11,671 nt of DNA from Actinobacteria bacterium 13_1_20CM_4_69_9. GTDB lineage: Bacteria; Actinomycetota; Thermoleophilia; Gaiellales; Gaiellaceae. Where the stretch lies: assembly GCA_001920085.1 (NCBI GenBank), contig MNJC01000017.1, forward strand, positions 1 through 11,671. Reading direction: 5' to 3'. A program made the translations under genes and the position numbers. The notes under the pieces were generated by a model. It searched no databases. It saw only the letters and a list, made by a program, of their open reading frames with translations, and was not told the origin of the DNA. This document shows, piece by piece, positions 1 through 6,502 of this stretch; position 1 is the stretch's first letter, and each line of letters begins with the position of its first letter.

Positions 1-2051
1 CGCTCGACGAGGTGCTGGAGGTCGCCCGCGCCGGCGCGGCGGCCGGCTGCCGTGAAGCGCTGTTCACGCTGGGGGACAAGCCCGAGCTCCGCTACCGCGC
101 AGCGCGCGACGAGCTCGCCGAGCTCGGCTGCACGACGACGCTCGAGTACCTGCATCGGGCCGCGGCCGCCGTGCTCGAAGAGACCGGCCTGCTCCCGCAC
201 TTGAATCCGGGGGTGCTGACGGGTGCAGACGTGACCGCACTGCGGCCGGTGAGCGCCTCGATGGGCGCGATGCTGGAGACGACGTCGGAGCGGCTGTCGG
301 CGCGCGGCGGGCCGCACTTCGGCTCGCCCGACAAGCTGCCGGTTGCGCGCATCGCGACGATCGCGGCCGCCGGCGAGGAGCGCGTGCCGTTCACGACGGG
401 GATCCTCATCGGCATCGGAGAGACGCGCGCCGAGCGGCTCGACGCGCTGCGCGCGATCCGGGACCTGGCCGATCGCTACGGCCATGTCCAGGAGGTCATC
501 GTCCAGAACTTTCGCGCGAAGCCGGGCACCCGCATGGCCGGCGCGCCCGAGCCGGCGCTCGAGGAGCTCCTGTGGACGATCGCGGTTGCGCGGATCGTGC
601 TCGGCGCGCGTGCGCACGTGCAGGCTCCGCCGAATCTCTCGTACGACGACTTTCCACGGCTGCTCGACGCCGGCATCGACGACTGGGGCGGCGTCTCCCC
701 GGTGACGATCGACCACGTCAACCCGGAGGCGCCGTGGCCGGAGGTCGAGCGCCTCCGCGCGGCGACCGAGAGCCGTGGGCTCGAGCTCGCCCCCCGGCTT
801 GCGGTGTATCCGGAGTGGATCTCGGGCCGGTGGATCGACCCACTCGTCATGCCGAGCGTGCTCCGCGCGTCGGACTCGCTCGGGCTCGCACGCGAGGACG
901 GCTGGTCGCCCGGCGAGGACGGCGGTGTCCCGTTCGTTCCGCGCGACGCGCTTCCGGTCGACACGGCAGACGAGCTCGGCGAGGACGACCTCGTGCGCCT
1001 GTTCCGTGCCCGCGGCCGTGAGCGGGACCGAGTGTTCGCTGCGGCCGACAGGCTGCGGCGGGAAAACCTGCGCGGTGCGCCCTATCTCGTCCCCCACGAC
1101 GAGATCGTCCGCCGCTGCGAAGAGGCGTGGGAGCGCGGCGCGACCGAGGTCTGCCTCCAGGGCGGGATCCACCCTGGCTTCGACGGCGACTACTACCTGT
1201 CCGTGCTGCGCGCGATCAAAGCGGCCGTGCCGGCGCTGCACGTGCACGCGTTCTCGGCGCTCGAGATCTGGCAGGGGGCTGCGACGCTCGGCCTGCCGCT
1301 CGACGAGTACCTCTCGGAGTTGCGCGCTGCGGGTCTCGGCTCGCTGCCGGGAACCGCAGCGGAGATCCTCGACGACGAGGTCCGTCGCGTCATCTGTCCC
1401 GACAAGGTGACGACGGAGCAATGGCTGCACGTGCACGACACCGCGCATCGCGCCGGGCTGCGCTCGAACGTGACGATGATGTTCGGGCACGTCGAGCCCC
1501 CGCGCAGCTGGGCGCGCCACTTGCTGCGCGCGCGCGAGCAGCAGGTGCGCAGCGGCGGCTTCACGGAGTTCGTGCCGCTGCCGTTCGTGCACATGGAGGC
1601 GCCGATGTGGCTGCGCGGCAGAGCGCGCTCGGGGCCGACGTTCGGGGAGACGCTGCTCGTGCACGCGGTCGCGCGGCTCGCGCTGCATCCGGTGATCACG
1701 AACATCCAGGTGTCGTGGGTGAAGCTGGGCCGGGAGGGCGTCGCTGCAGCCCTGCGCGCGGGCGTGAGCGACCTCGGCGGCACGCTCATGAACGAGTCGA
1801 TCTCGCGCTCGGCCGGCGCGCAGCACGGGCAGGAATTCCCGCCCGAGGCGATGGAGGAGCTGATCCGTTCCGCCGGCCGGGTCCCGCGACAGCGCACGAC
1901 GCTCTACGCCGACGCGCCGCAGGAACGCCGCCTTGCCTCGTTCGGGGCCCCGCCGCTTGCCGAGCCGGTGAATCCGCCGGTCAAGGAAGCTCGGCTCGTC
2001 GCGCCGCCGCGGCTCGTGCGCCCGGGGTTCGCCTATTCCCAGTTGCCGTAG
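1..2051 (+). CDS. fbiC: FO synthase FbiC (CofG-CofH fusion), 5'-partial, CofH cluster segment missing
   Basis: FbiC makes 7,8-didemethyl-8-hydroxy-5-deazariboflavin (FO), the chromophore of coenzyme F420, from tyrosine and a flavin-pathway pyrimidine, using two radical-SAM halves. The gene enters from upstream; the first whole codon is at 3 and 682 residues are visible. Residues about 1-320 are the CofG half after its cluster motif (ALFTLGDKPE, GILIGIGETR, VIVQNFRAKPGT, DDWGGVSPVTIDHVNPE). Residues about 325-682 are CofH (GATEVCLQGGIHP, VHAFSALEI, LPGTAAEILDDEVR, GGFTEFVPLPFVH, DLGGTLMNESISR, PRQRTTLY). Odd: the linker (ADRLRRE, ending at base 1064) is followed directly by NLRGAPYLVPHDEI. The VTYVVNRNI...CxxxCxxC segment expected there, roughly 35 residues, is absent, although the frame is intact. 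As written, the CofH half cannot bind its [4Fe-4S] cluster. The CofG cluster motif lies outside the window. The last 19 bases overlap the stop end of the opposite-strand membrane-protein gene. Identity is certain; activity is doubtful. Confidence 0.95.
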   Translation, partial: LDEVLEVARAGAAAGCREALFTLGDKPELRYRAARDELAELGCTTTLEYLHRAAAAVLEETGLLPHLNPGVLTGADVTALRPVSASMGAMLETTSERLSARGGPHFGSPDKLPVARIATIAAAGEERVPFTTGILIGIGETRAERLDALRAIRDLADRYGHVQEVIVQNFRAKPGTRMAGAPEPALEELLWTIAVARIVLGARAHVQAPPNLSYDDFPRLLDAGIDDWGGVSPVTIDHVNPEAPWPEVERLRAATESRGLELAPRLAVYPEWISGRWIDPLVMPSVLRASDSLGLAREDGWSPGEDGGVPFVPRDALPVDTADELGEDDLVRLFRARGRERDRVFAAADRLRRENLRGAPYLVPHDEIVRRCEEAWERGATEVCLQGGIHPGFDGDYYLSVLRAIKAAVPALHVHAFSALEIWQGAATLGLPLDEYLSELRAAGLGSLPGTAAEILDDEVRRVICPDKVTTEQWLHVHDTAHRAGLRSNVTMMFGHVEPPRSWARHLLRAREQQVRSGGFTEFVPLPFVHMEAPMWLRGRARSGPTFGETLLVHAVARLALHPVITNIQVSWVKLGREGVAAALRAGVSDLGGTLMNESISRSAGAQHGQEFPPEAMEELIRSAGRVPRQRTTLYADAPQERRLASFGAPPLAEPVNPPVKEARLVAPPRLVRPGFAYSQLP

Positions 2052-2344
2052 GCGAACGCGAGGAAGACGAGCAGCAAGAAACCGCCGACCACCGTCGGCA
2101 CCGCCGCCTTCAACAGCCCGTGGAGAGCGGCGCGGCGTTGCTCGGGAAGGAACAGCCCGGCGAGCCCGCAGCCGATCGCCGCGAGCGTCACGGCCGCGCA
2201 GGCGATGATCAGGAGCCAGAGCAGCACCTCGGCGCCGGGGAGGAAAAAGCCGAACGACGGTGCGAACAGCGCCAGGAACAGAATGAGCGACCACGTGCCG
2301 AAGCGGTCGCTGCGGACGCCGGGGCCTATCCCTGATTCGAACAT
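2033..2344 (-). CDS. small three-helix membrane protein, function unknown
   Basis: I do not recognise the family. The 103-residue product has a short polar N-terminus (about 1-16) and three strongly hydrophobic stretches at about 17-36, 39-66 and 79-99. A basic loop between the second and third (PEQRRAALHGLLK) suggests a cytoplasmic face there. No catalytic or binding motif is visible. The start is the only ATG in frame; no clear Shine-Dalgarno precedes it. It begins 40 bases downstream of the lysA stop on the same strand, so it may be read through from the cupin-lysA transcript. Its end runs 19 bases into the opposite-strand fbiC end. Codon bias and the coherent helix pattern favour a real gene, and the long hydrophobic runs make a chance shadow unlikely. 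It could be one of the generic small actinobacterial membrane proteins with no assigned role. Confidence 0.7.
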   Translation of the reverse strand: MFESGIGPGVRSDRFGTWSLILFLALFAPSFGFFLPGAEVLLWLLIIACAAVTLAAIGCGLAGLFLPEQRRAALHGLLKAAVPTVVGGFLLLVFLAFAYGNWE

Positions 2345-2384
2345 GGCCCGATCATCGGCGCCGGTGGACGCCGGCGACAGGGGG

Positions 2385-3557
2385 CTAACCCTGATCCGGG
2401 TCGAACCGGAGGAGGTCGTCGACGGTCTCGCGGCGCCGGATGAGCTCGGCGCGGCCGTCTGCGACGAGGACAGCCGCCGGCCTCGGCACCCCGTTGTAGT
2501 TCGAGGCCATCGAAAGCGTGTAGCCGCCGGTCGCGGGAACGGCCAGCAGGTCGCCGCGGAGCGGCGCCGGTAGCTGCACGGACTCGATCAGGACGTCGCC
2601 CGACTCGCAGTGCTTGCCGGCGATCCGGTACGTCGCGGTCGCGGCCTCGTCCGCACGGTTCGCGAGCAGCGCCTCGTAGCGCGCGCCGTAGAGCTGTGGT
2701 CGCGGATTGTCCGACATTCCGCCGTCGACGGCCGCGGTCGTCCCTTTGACCGCGCCCAGCTCGTACAGCGTCAGGCCGGCTTGCCCGATCAGCGAGCGTC
2801 CAGGCTCGAGGATCAGCCGCACGGGCTGCGGCCACCGCGCGCGGACGTGCTGCACGAGCTCCCCGGCGAACTCCTCGACCTCGGGGACCCGCTCGTCGAG
2901 GGTGTGCCGCACTCCCAGGCCGCCGCCGATGTTGAAGACGCGCGGTTCCCAGCCGGGGCAGCGCCGGGCGACGTCGACCATACGCTCCACGGCGACGACG
3001 CTCTCGTCTGCGCGGCTCAGCTGCGAGCCGATGTGGACGTGGAGGCCGGCGACGTCGAGCCCGGCCGCCCTCGCATTCGCGACGGCAGCGATTGCGTCGT
3101 CGGGAGGCAGGCCGAACTTCGATTCGGCATGGGCGGTGCGGATCGCCCGGTGGGTCTCCGCCTCGATTCCGGGAGTGAGGCGGACGAGCACGCTGCGCAC
3201 GCCCGCGGCCCGCGCGCGCTCGACCTCTTCGAGTGCGTCGAGCACGACGAGTGCGCCGGCCGCCGCCGCCGACCGGAGCTCCGTGTCCGACTTGTTGTTC
3301 CCGTGGAAGACGAGGCGCTCGCCGGCAACGCCGGCGCGGCGTGCGAACTCGAGCTCACCCAGGGTCGACACGTCCGCTCCCAGGCCCTCGGCGGCGAGCA
3401 GCCGCAGGAGGGCCACGTTCGGGAACGCTTTCGTCCCGTAGACCACGAGCGCGTCGGGATCCACGCGCGCGTACGCGCGCGCACGCGCGAGAACGGTGTT
3501 CCGGCAGTAGACGACGAGGGGCGTGCCGAACTCCGACGCGAGCGCGGCCGCGCGCAC
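2385..3557 (-). CDS. lysA: diaminopimelate decarboxylase LysA (start uncertain)
   Basis: This PLP enzyme decarboxylates meso-diaminopimelate to L-lysine, the last step of lysine synthesis, in the cytoplasm. With the GTG start at 3557 it has 390 residues: EFGTPLVVYC near the start, YGTKAFPN with the PLP lysine at 43, GADVSTLGEL, HGNNKSD, HIGSQL, the phosphate-binding NIGGGLG, the substrate-binding EPGRS, KHCESGD with the active-site Cys at 317, and YTLSMASNYNG near the C-terminus. Family-like sequence (LLALFPDTAAVEDGQLAVGG) extends upstream to about 3617 in the same frame. However, there is no ATG, GTG or TTG in frame between 3557 and the ATG at 3956, which is far too early because it would overlap nearly the whole cupin gene. 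The likely alternatives are an ATT start at 3641 (418 residues, a normal LysA length) or a one-base error that separates the frame from a GTG at 3637 preceded by AGGA. GTG 3557 is given only as the first canonical start. It follows the cupin gene closely and is probably cotranscribed with it. Confidence 0.93.
   Translation of the reverse strand: MRAAALASEFGTPLVVYCRNTVLARARAYARVDPDALVVYGTKAFPNVALLRLLAAEGLGADVSTLGELEFARRAGVAGERLVFHGNNKSDTELRSAAAAGALVVLDALEEVERARAAGVRSVLVRLTPGIEAETHRAIRTAHAESKFGLPPDDAIAAVANARAAGLDVAGLHVHIGSQLSRADESVVAVERMVDVARRCPGWEPRVFNIGGGLGVRHTLDERVPEVEEFAGELVQHVRARWPQPVRLILEPGRSLIGQAGLTLYELGAVKGTTAAVDGGMSDNPRPQLYGARYEALLANRADEAATATYRIAGKHCESGDVLIESVQLPAPLRGDLLAVPATGGYTLSMASNYNGVPRPAAVLVADGRAELIRRRETVDDLLRFDPDQG
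3463..3489. repeat. 27-base alternating purine-pyrimidine tract with 18-base perfect palindrome
   Basis: Bases 3463-3489 alternate purine and pyrimidine without interruption and consist almost only of CG/CA/TA steps. Within them 3464-3481 is a perfect palindrome centred on GTAC. The tract lies inside lysA and encodes a run of Ala and Arg (ARARAYARVD), so codon bias could produce it, but it is also a textbook candidate for Z-DNA or cruciform formation under negative supercoiling. Confidence 0.6.
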
Positions 3558-3624
3558 TCCGCCGACTGCGAGCTGGCCGTCCTCGACGGCGGCCGTGTCG
3601 GGGAAGAGGGCTAGGAGCGGCGCG

Positions 3625-3933
3625 CTAGTCGCTCCACCAATCCTGCGTCGTGTCGGCGTCGCCCGGCCCGGTGTTCGGCGCGCCGATCGCGATGAGCTCG
3701 GCCCCCTCGGGGCCGCCTTCGAAGCCCCGCATCGTGTCGCGGTGGAGCCGGACCGCGTCCCACTGCTTGAGCTCGCGCACGTCGTCCTCGATCTTGATCT
3801 TTGCGCTGCCGCTGACGAGGACGTAGACCTCCTCCTGCTGTTTGTGCCTGTGACCGAATGGCATCCGGAAGCCGGGGCCGATCCGGAGGTAGCTGACGCC
3901 CGCGTTCTCCATTTCGAGGGGCACGCGCGCCAT
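3625..3933 (-). CDS. small cupin-domain protein
   Basis: This is a single-domain cupin of 102 residues with unknown substrate. Cupin motif 1 is clear: G21, H28, H30, E35 and G42 fit G(X)5-6HXH(X)4E(X)6G (GHRHKQQEEVYVLVSG), so a divalent metal site is likely. Motif 2 (QWDAVRLHRDTMRGFEGG) has Arg rather than the fourth His ligand, as I recall is common in this small actinobacterial cupin group. The C-terminus is short and acidic (DADTTQDWWSD). ATG 3933 is the only canonical start. Upstream, in the same frame, codons back to about 3975 read EAPNFGLAPDLEFR, which resembles the N-terminus of such cupins, yet no ATG/GTG/TTG is present before the TGA at 4014-4012. The gene may therefore be 5'-truncated or use an unusual start. 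Its stop lies 68 bases from the canonical lysA start and overlaps the possible ATT start, suggesting coupling. The biological role is not evident. Confidence 0.85.
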   Translation of the reverse strand: MARVPLEMENAGVSYLRIGPGFRMPFGHRHKQQEEVYVLVSGSAKIKIEDDVRELKQWDAVRLHRDTMRGFEGGPEGAELIAIGAPNTGPGDADTTQDWWSD

Positions 3934-3989
3934 CCGGAACTCGAGATCCGGCGCAAGCCCGAAGTTGGGCGCCTCGCCAGCTCCCCACG

Positions 3990-4012
3990 GCCTCTCTCGC
4001 GAGAGGCTTTTT
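3990..4012 (+). terminator. terminator-like hairpin with T5 tract just upstream of leuS
   Basis: GCCTCTC (3990-3996) and GAGAGGC (4001-4007) form a perfect 7-bp GC-rich stem around a TCGC loop, followed immediately by TTTTT (4008-4012). This is a standard intrinsic terminator for plus-strand transcription; the minus strand has no T tract after the stem. It ends only 17 bases before the leuS ATG, and the nearest upstream plus-strand gene in the window ends at 2051. It is therefore either an attenuator in a leuS leader or the leftover terminator of a lost plus-strand gene. No T-box consensus (AGGGTGGNACCGCG) is visible in the roughly 100 bases before it. Confidence 0.65.
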
Positions 4013-4029
4013 CATTTCAGAGGACGGTC

Positions 4030-6450
4030 ATGGAGACGTACGACCCGCAGGCAATCGAGACCAGGTGGCAGAAGGTGTGGGAGGACGAGAACGCCTTCCA
4101 CACGCCGAACGCTGGTCCCGGGACGGGCAACGCGTACTTCGTCCTGGAGATGCTTCCGTACCCTTCGGGGACGCTGCACGTCGGCCAGGTGCGCAACTAC
4201 ACGCAGGGCGACGTCCTCACGCACTTCCACCGGCGCCACGGCAAGCGGGTCATGCGCCCGATGGGGTTCGACTCGTTCGGCCTGAACGCCGAGAACGCAG
4301 CGATCCGCGACGGCGGCCATCCCCGAGACATCGTCCGCGAGAACATCAAGAAGATCCGCGCGCAGATGAAGCGCATGGGCTGGGCGATCGACTGGGAGCG
4401 CGAGATCGCCAGCCACGAGCCCGAGTACTACCGCTGGACCCAGTGGCTCTTCCTGCAGTTCCTGAAGGCGGGCCAGGCGATGCGAAAGGAGGCACCGGTC
4501 AAGTGGTGCCCGAAGGACCAGACAGTGCTCGCGAACGAGCAGGTGATCGACGGCCGCTGCGAGCGGTGCGGGACGCTCGTCGAGTCGAAGATGCTCGAGC
4601 AGTGGTTCTTCCGCTACACCACGTATGCGGACGAGCTGCTCGACGAGATGGACCTGCTCGAGTCGTGGCCCGAGCGGATCCTCGCGGCGCAGCGCAACTG
4701 GATCGGCCGCTCGGAAGGCGCCGAGCTGCTCTTCCGCGTCGACGAGCTCGACATCGACATTCCCGTCTTCACCACCCGCGCGGACACGGTTTACGGCGCG
4801 ACCTTCTTCGTGCTCGCGCCGGAGCATCCGCTCGTGCCGAAGCTCGTCGCGGCCACCGAACAGGAGCCTGCCGTGCTCGACTACGTGCGGCGCACGGCGG
4901 CGCACTCGTTCGCCGAGCGCGAGAACAAGGAGAAGGACGGCGTCTTCACCGGACGCTTTGCGATCAATCCCGCGAACGGCGAGCGCATCCCGATGTGGGT
5001 CGCCGACTACGTGCTGATGGAGTACGGCTCCGGCGCGATCATGGCCGTGCCCGCGCACGACGACCGCGACTTCGAGTTCGCTGCGAAGTACGAGCTGCCG
5101 GTTCGGCAGGTGATCGCGCCCGTCGACGGGAGCGAGCCGGAGCTGCCCTACGTCGCGAAGTCCCGCGAGGCGAAGCTCGTCAACTCCGAGCAGTTCACCG
5201 GCTTGCCGGCGCCCGAGGGCGAGCGACAGATCGTCGAGTGGCTCGGCAAGCGCGGCCGTGGCCGGCCCGCGATCAGCTATCGCCTGCGCGACTGGCTGCT
5301 GTCACGGCAGCGGTACTGGGGCAGCCCGATCCCGGTCGTCCACTGCGGGAGCTGCGGCATCGTCCCGGTGCCGGAAGAGGAGCTGCCGGTGCTGCTGCCG
5401 GAGATCGAGGACTACGCCCCGAAGGGCAAGTCGCCGCTCGAGTCCGCGGAGGACTGGATCCGCGTCCCGTGCCCGCAGTGCGGAGGCGAGGCGCGGCGCG
5501 AGGCCGACACGATGGACACGTTCGTCGACTCGTCCTGGTACTTCCTGCGCTATTGCGATCCACACAACGACACGGCACCGTTCGAGCGCTCCGCGATCGA
5601 CGAGTGGTGCCCCGTCGACCAGTACATCGGCGGCATCGAGCACGCGGTCCTGCACCTGCTCTATGCGCGCTACTTCATCAAGGTGCTGAACGACCTCGGC
5701 ATCGTCGGTTTCCGCGAGCCGTTCTCGCGGCTGTTCAACCACGGCTGGGTCGACATGGGCGGCGCGAAGATGTCGAAATCGAAGGGCAACGCGATCAGTC
5801 CCGACGACTTCGTGCGCGAGCACGGCGCCGACGCGCTGCGGCTCTACATCCTGTTCATCGGCCCCGCGGATGCGCGCGTCGAATGGCAGGCGACGGGTTT
5901 GGAGGGGATGTCGCGCTTCCTCCGGCGGCTCTGGCGCGTCGCGCTCGAGGTCGCCGCGCAGTCGCCTGAGGAAGGCCCGGGCGAGCTCGCGCACAAGGCG
6001 AACGAGACGATCGTCAAGGTCACGGACGACATCGGCCGCCGGTTCGCGTACAACACGGCGATCGCGGCCGTGATGGAGCTGGTCAACGAGATTGCGCGCG
6101 ATCCGAGCGCGCCCGGCGCGCGCTTCGCGGTCGAGACGGCGGTTTCGCTGATTCAGCCCGCCGCGCCGCATGTTGCCGAGGAGCTGTGGGGGCGGCTGGG
6201 CCACGAGCGGCTGTGGGAACAGCCGTGGCCGACGGCCGATCCGTCGCTGCTGCAGCGTGAGACATTCGAGCTGGTGGTGCAGGTGAACGGCAAGGTGCGC
6301 GACCCCCTCGAGGTCCCGGCCGACCTGCCGGAGGACGAGCTGGTCGCTCGCGCCAAGGAGTCACCGAAGGTGCAGGCGCAGCTGAACGGCGGCGAGATCC
6401 GGCAGACGATCGTCGTGCCGCGCAAGCTCGTCAATCTCGTCGTCAACTAG
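4030..6450 (+). CDS. leuS: leucyl-tRNA synthetase
   Basis: This class I synthetase charges tRNA-Leu and hydrolyses mischarged tRNA. The product is 806 residues, normal for the bacterial enzyme. ATG 4030 is chosen because AGAGGA (4019-4024) sits 5 bases ahead and the product starts like other LeuRS (METYDPQAIETRWQKVWE). Visible parts: catalytic core EMLPYPSGTLHVGQVRNYT with the HIGH-equivalent HVGQ at 50-53; zinc ligands C160 and C177/C180; CP1 editing domain with TTRADT (248-253) and AHDDRDF (342-348); a second Cys cluster C439/C442 and C481/C484; DTFVDSSWYFLRY; the KMSKS loop intact at 580-584; a C-terminal anticodon-binding region ending in LVVQVNGKVRDPLEVP and VPRKLVNLVVN. Odd: the second His of HIGH is Gln (Q53), FGLP is FGLN (N86), and the editing motif has Ala for the usual Pro. 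Both catalytic loops are otherwise well kept, so an active enzyme is likely. It heads the leuS-comEA-comEC-holA run. Confidence 0.98.
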   Translation: METYDPQAIETRWQKVWEDENAFHTPNAGPGTGNAYFVLEMLPYPSGTLHVGQVRNYTQGDVLTHFHRRHGKRVMRPMGFDSFGLNAENAAIRDGGHPRDIVRENIKKIRAQMKRMGWAIDWEREIASHEPEYYRWTQWLFLQFLKAGQAMRKEAPVKWCPKDQTVLANEQVIDGRCERCGTLVESKMLEQWFFRYTTYADELLDEMDLLESWPERILAAQRNWIGRSEGAELLFRVDELDIDIPVFTTRADTVYGATFFVLAPEHPLVPKLVAATEQEPAVLDYVRRTAAHSFAERENKEKDGVFTGRFAINPANGERIPMWVADYVLMEYGSGAIMAVPAHDDRDFEFAAKYELPVRQVIAPVDGSEPELPYVAKSREAKLVNSEQFTGLPAPEGERQIVEWLGKRGRGRPAISYRLRDWLLSRQRYWGSPIPVVHCGSCGIVPVPEEELPVLLPEIEDYAPKGKSPLESAEDWIRVPCPQCGGEARREADTMDTFVDSSWYFLRYCDPHNDTAPFERSAIDEWCPVDQYIGGIEHAVLHLLYARYFIKVLNDLGIVGFREPFSRLFNHGWVDMGGAKMSKSKGNAISPDDFVREHGADALRLYILFIGPADARVEWQATGLEGMSRFLRRLWRVALEVAAQSPEEGPGELAHKANETIVKVTDDIGRRFAYNTAIAAVMELVNEIARDPSAPGARFAVETAVSLIQPAAPHVAEELWGRLGHERLWEQPWPTADPSLLQRETFELVVQVNGKVRDPLEVPADLPEDELVARAKESPKVQAQLNGGEIRQTIVVPRKLVNLVVN

Positions 6451-6464
6451 GCACAGACACGTGT

Positions 6465-6502
6465 GAGCTCCGCCGCCACCCTTGGGTGGCATGTCGGAGC
6501 TC
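6465..6502 (+). promoter_or_regulatory. long imperfect hairpin enclosing the comEA start codon
   Basis: GAGCTCCG (6465-6472) pairs with CGGAGCTC (6495-6502), and GCCACCC (6475-6481) pairs with GGGTGGC (6484-6490) around a TT loop. The two stems, 15 bp in all, are separated by an internal loop of CC opposite ATGT, and that ATG (6491-6493) is the comEA start. The only purine-rich stretch ahead of the start (GGGTGG) is inside the inner stem. The structure could hold down comEA translation or slow transcription after leuS; there is no T tract for a normal terminator. The pairing is seen; the function is inferred. Confidence 0.45.

Noticed and set aside
1127..2335. 402-residue plus-strand ORF overlapping fbiC and the membrane-protein gene
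   Set aside because: Arg/Ala-rich alternate frame of fbiC that runs antisense across the next gene; no domain.
2359..2376. Hairpin CGCCGG/CCGGCG between lysA and the small membrane-protein gene
   Set aside because: A 6-bp GC stem without a T tract is common by chance at this GC content and does not support a terminator.
2385..3956. Long 523-residue reading of lysA from ATG 3956
   Set aside because: The first 100 or so residues are Arg/Ser-rich without family likeness and lie over the whole cupin gene in another frame; this is a GC-driven frame extension.
3611..4015. 134-residue minus-strand ORF starting MKKPLAREAV
   Set aside because: It overlaps the cupin in another frame, is Arg/Gln/Gly-rich and unlike any domain. 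Its 5' end could only matter if an indel joined it to the cupin frame, which is not shown.
3900..4029. T-box riboswitch or Leu-rich leader peptide ahead of leuS
   Set aside because: No T-box core sequence and no short ORF with clustered Leu codons and a stop could be found; only the terminator-like hairpin is supported.
4012..5058. 348-residue ORF opposite leuS
   Set aside because: Antisense shadow of a certain gene with typical high-GC composition (His/Val/Arg/Leu-rich) and no domain.
5302..6204. 300-residue ORF opposite leuS
   Set aside because: Antisense shadow of a certain gene with no domain and shadow-like composition.
6458..6465. ACACGTGT palindrome after leuS as an operator
   Set aside because: Eight-base palindromes arise often by chance; no second copy or promoter context was seen.
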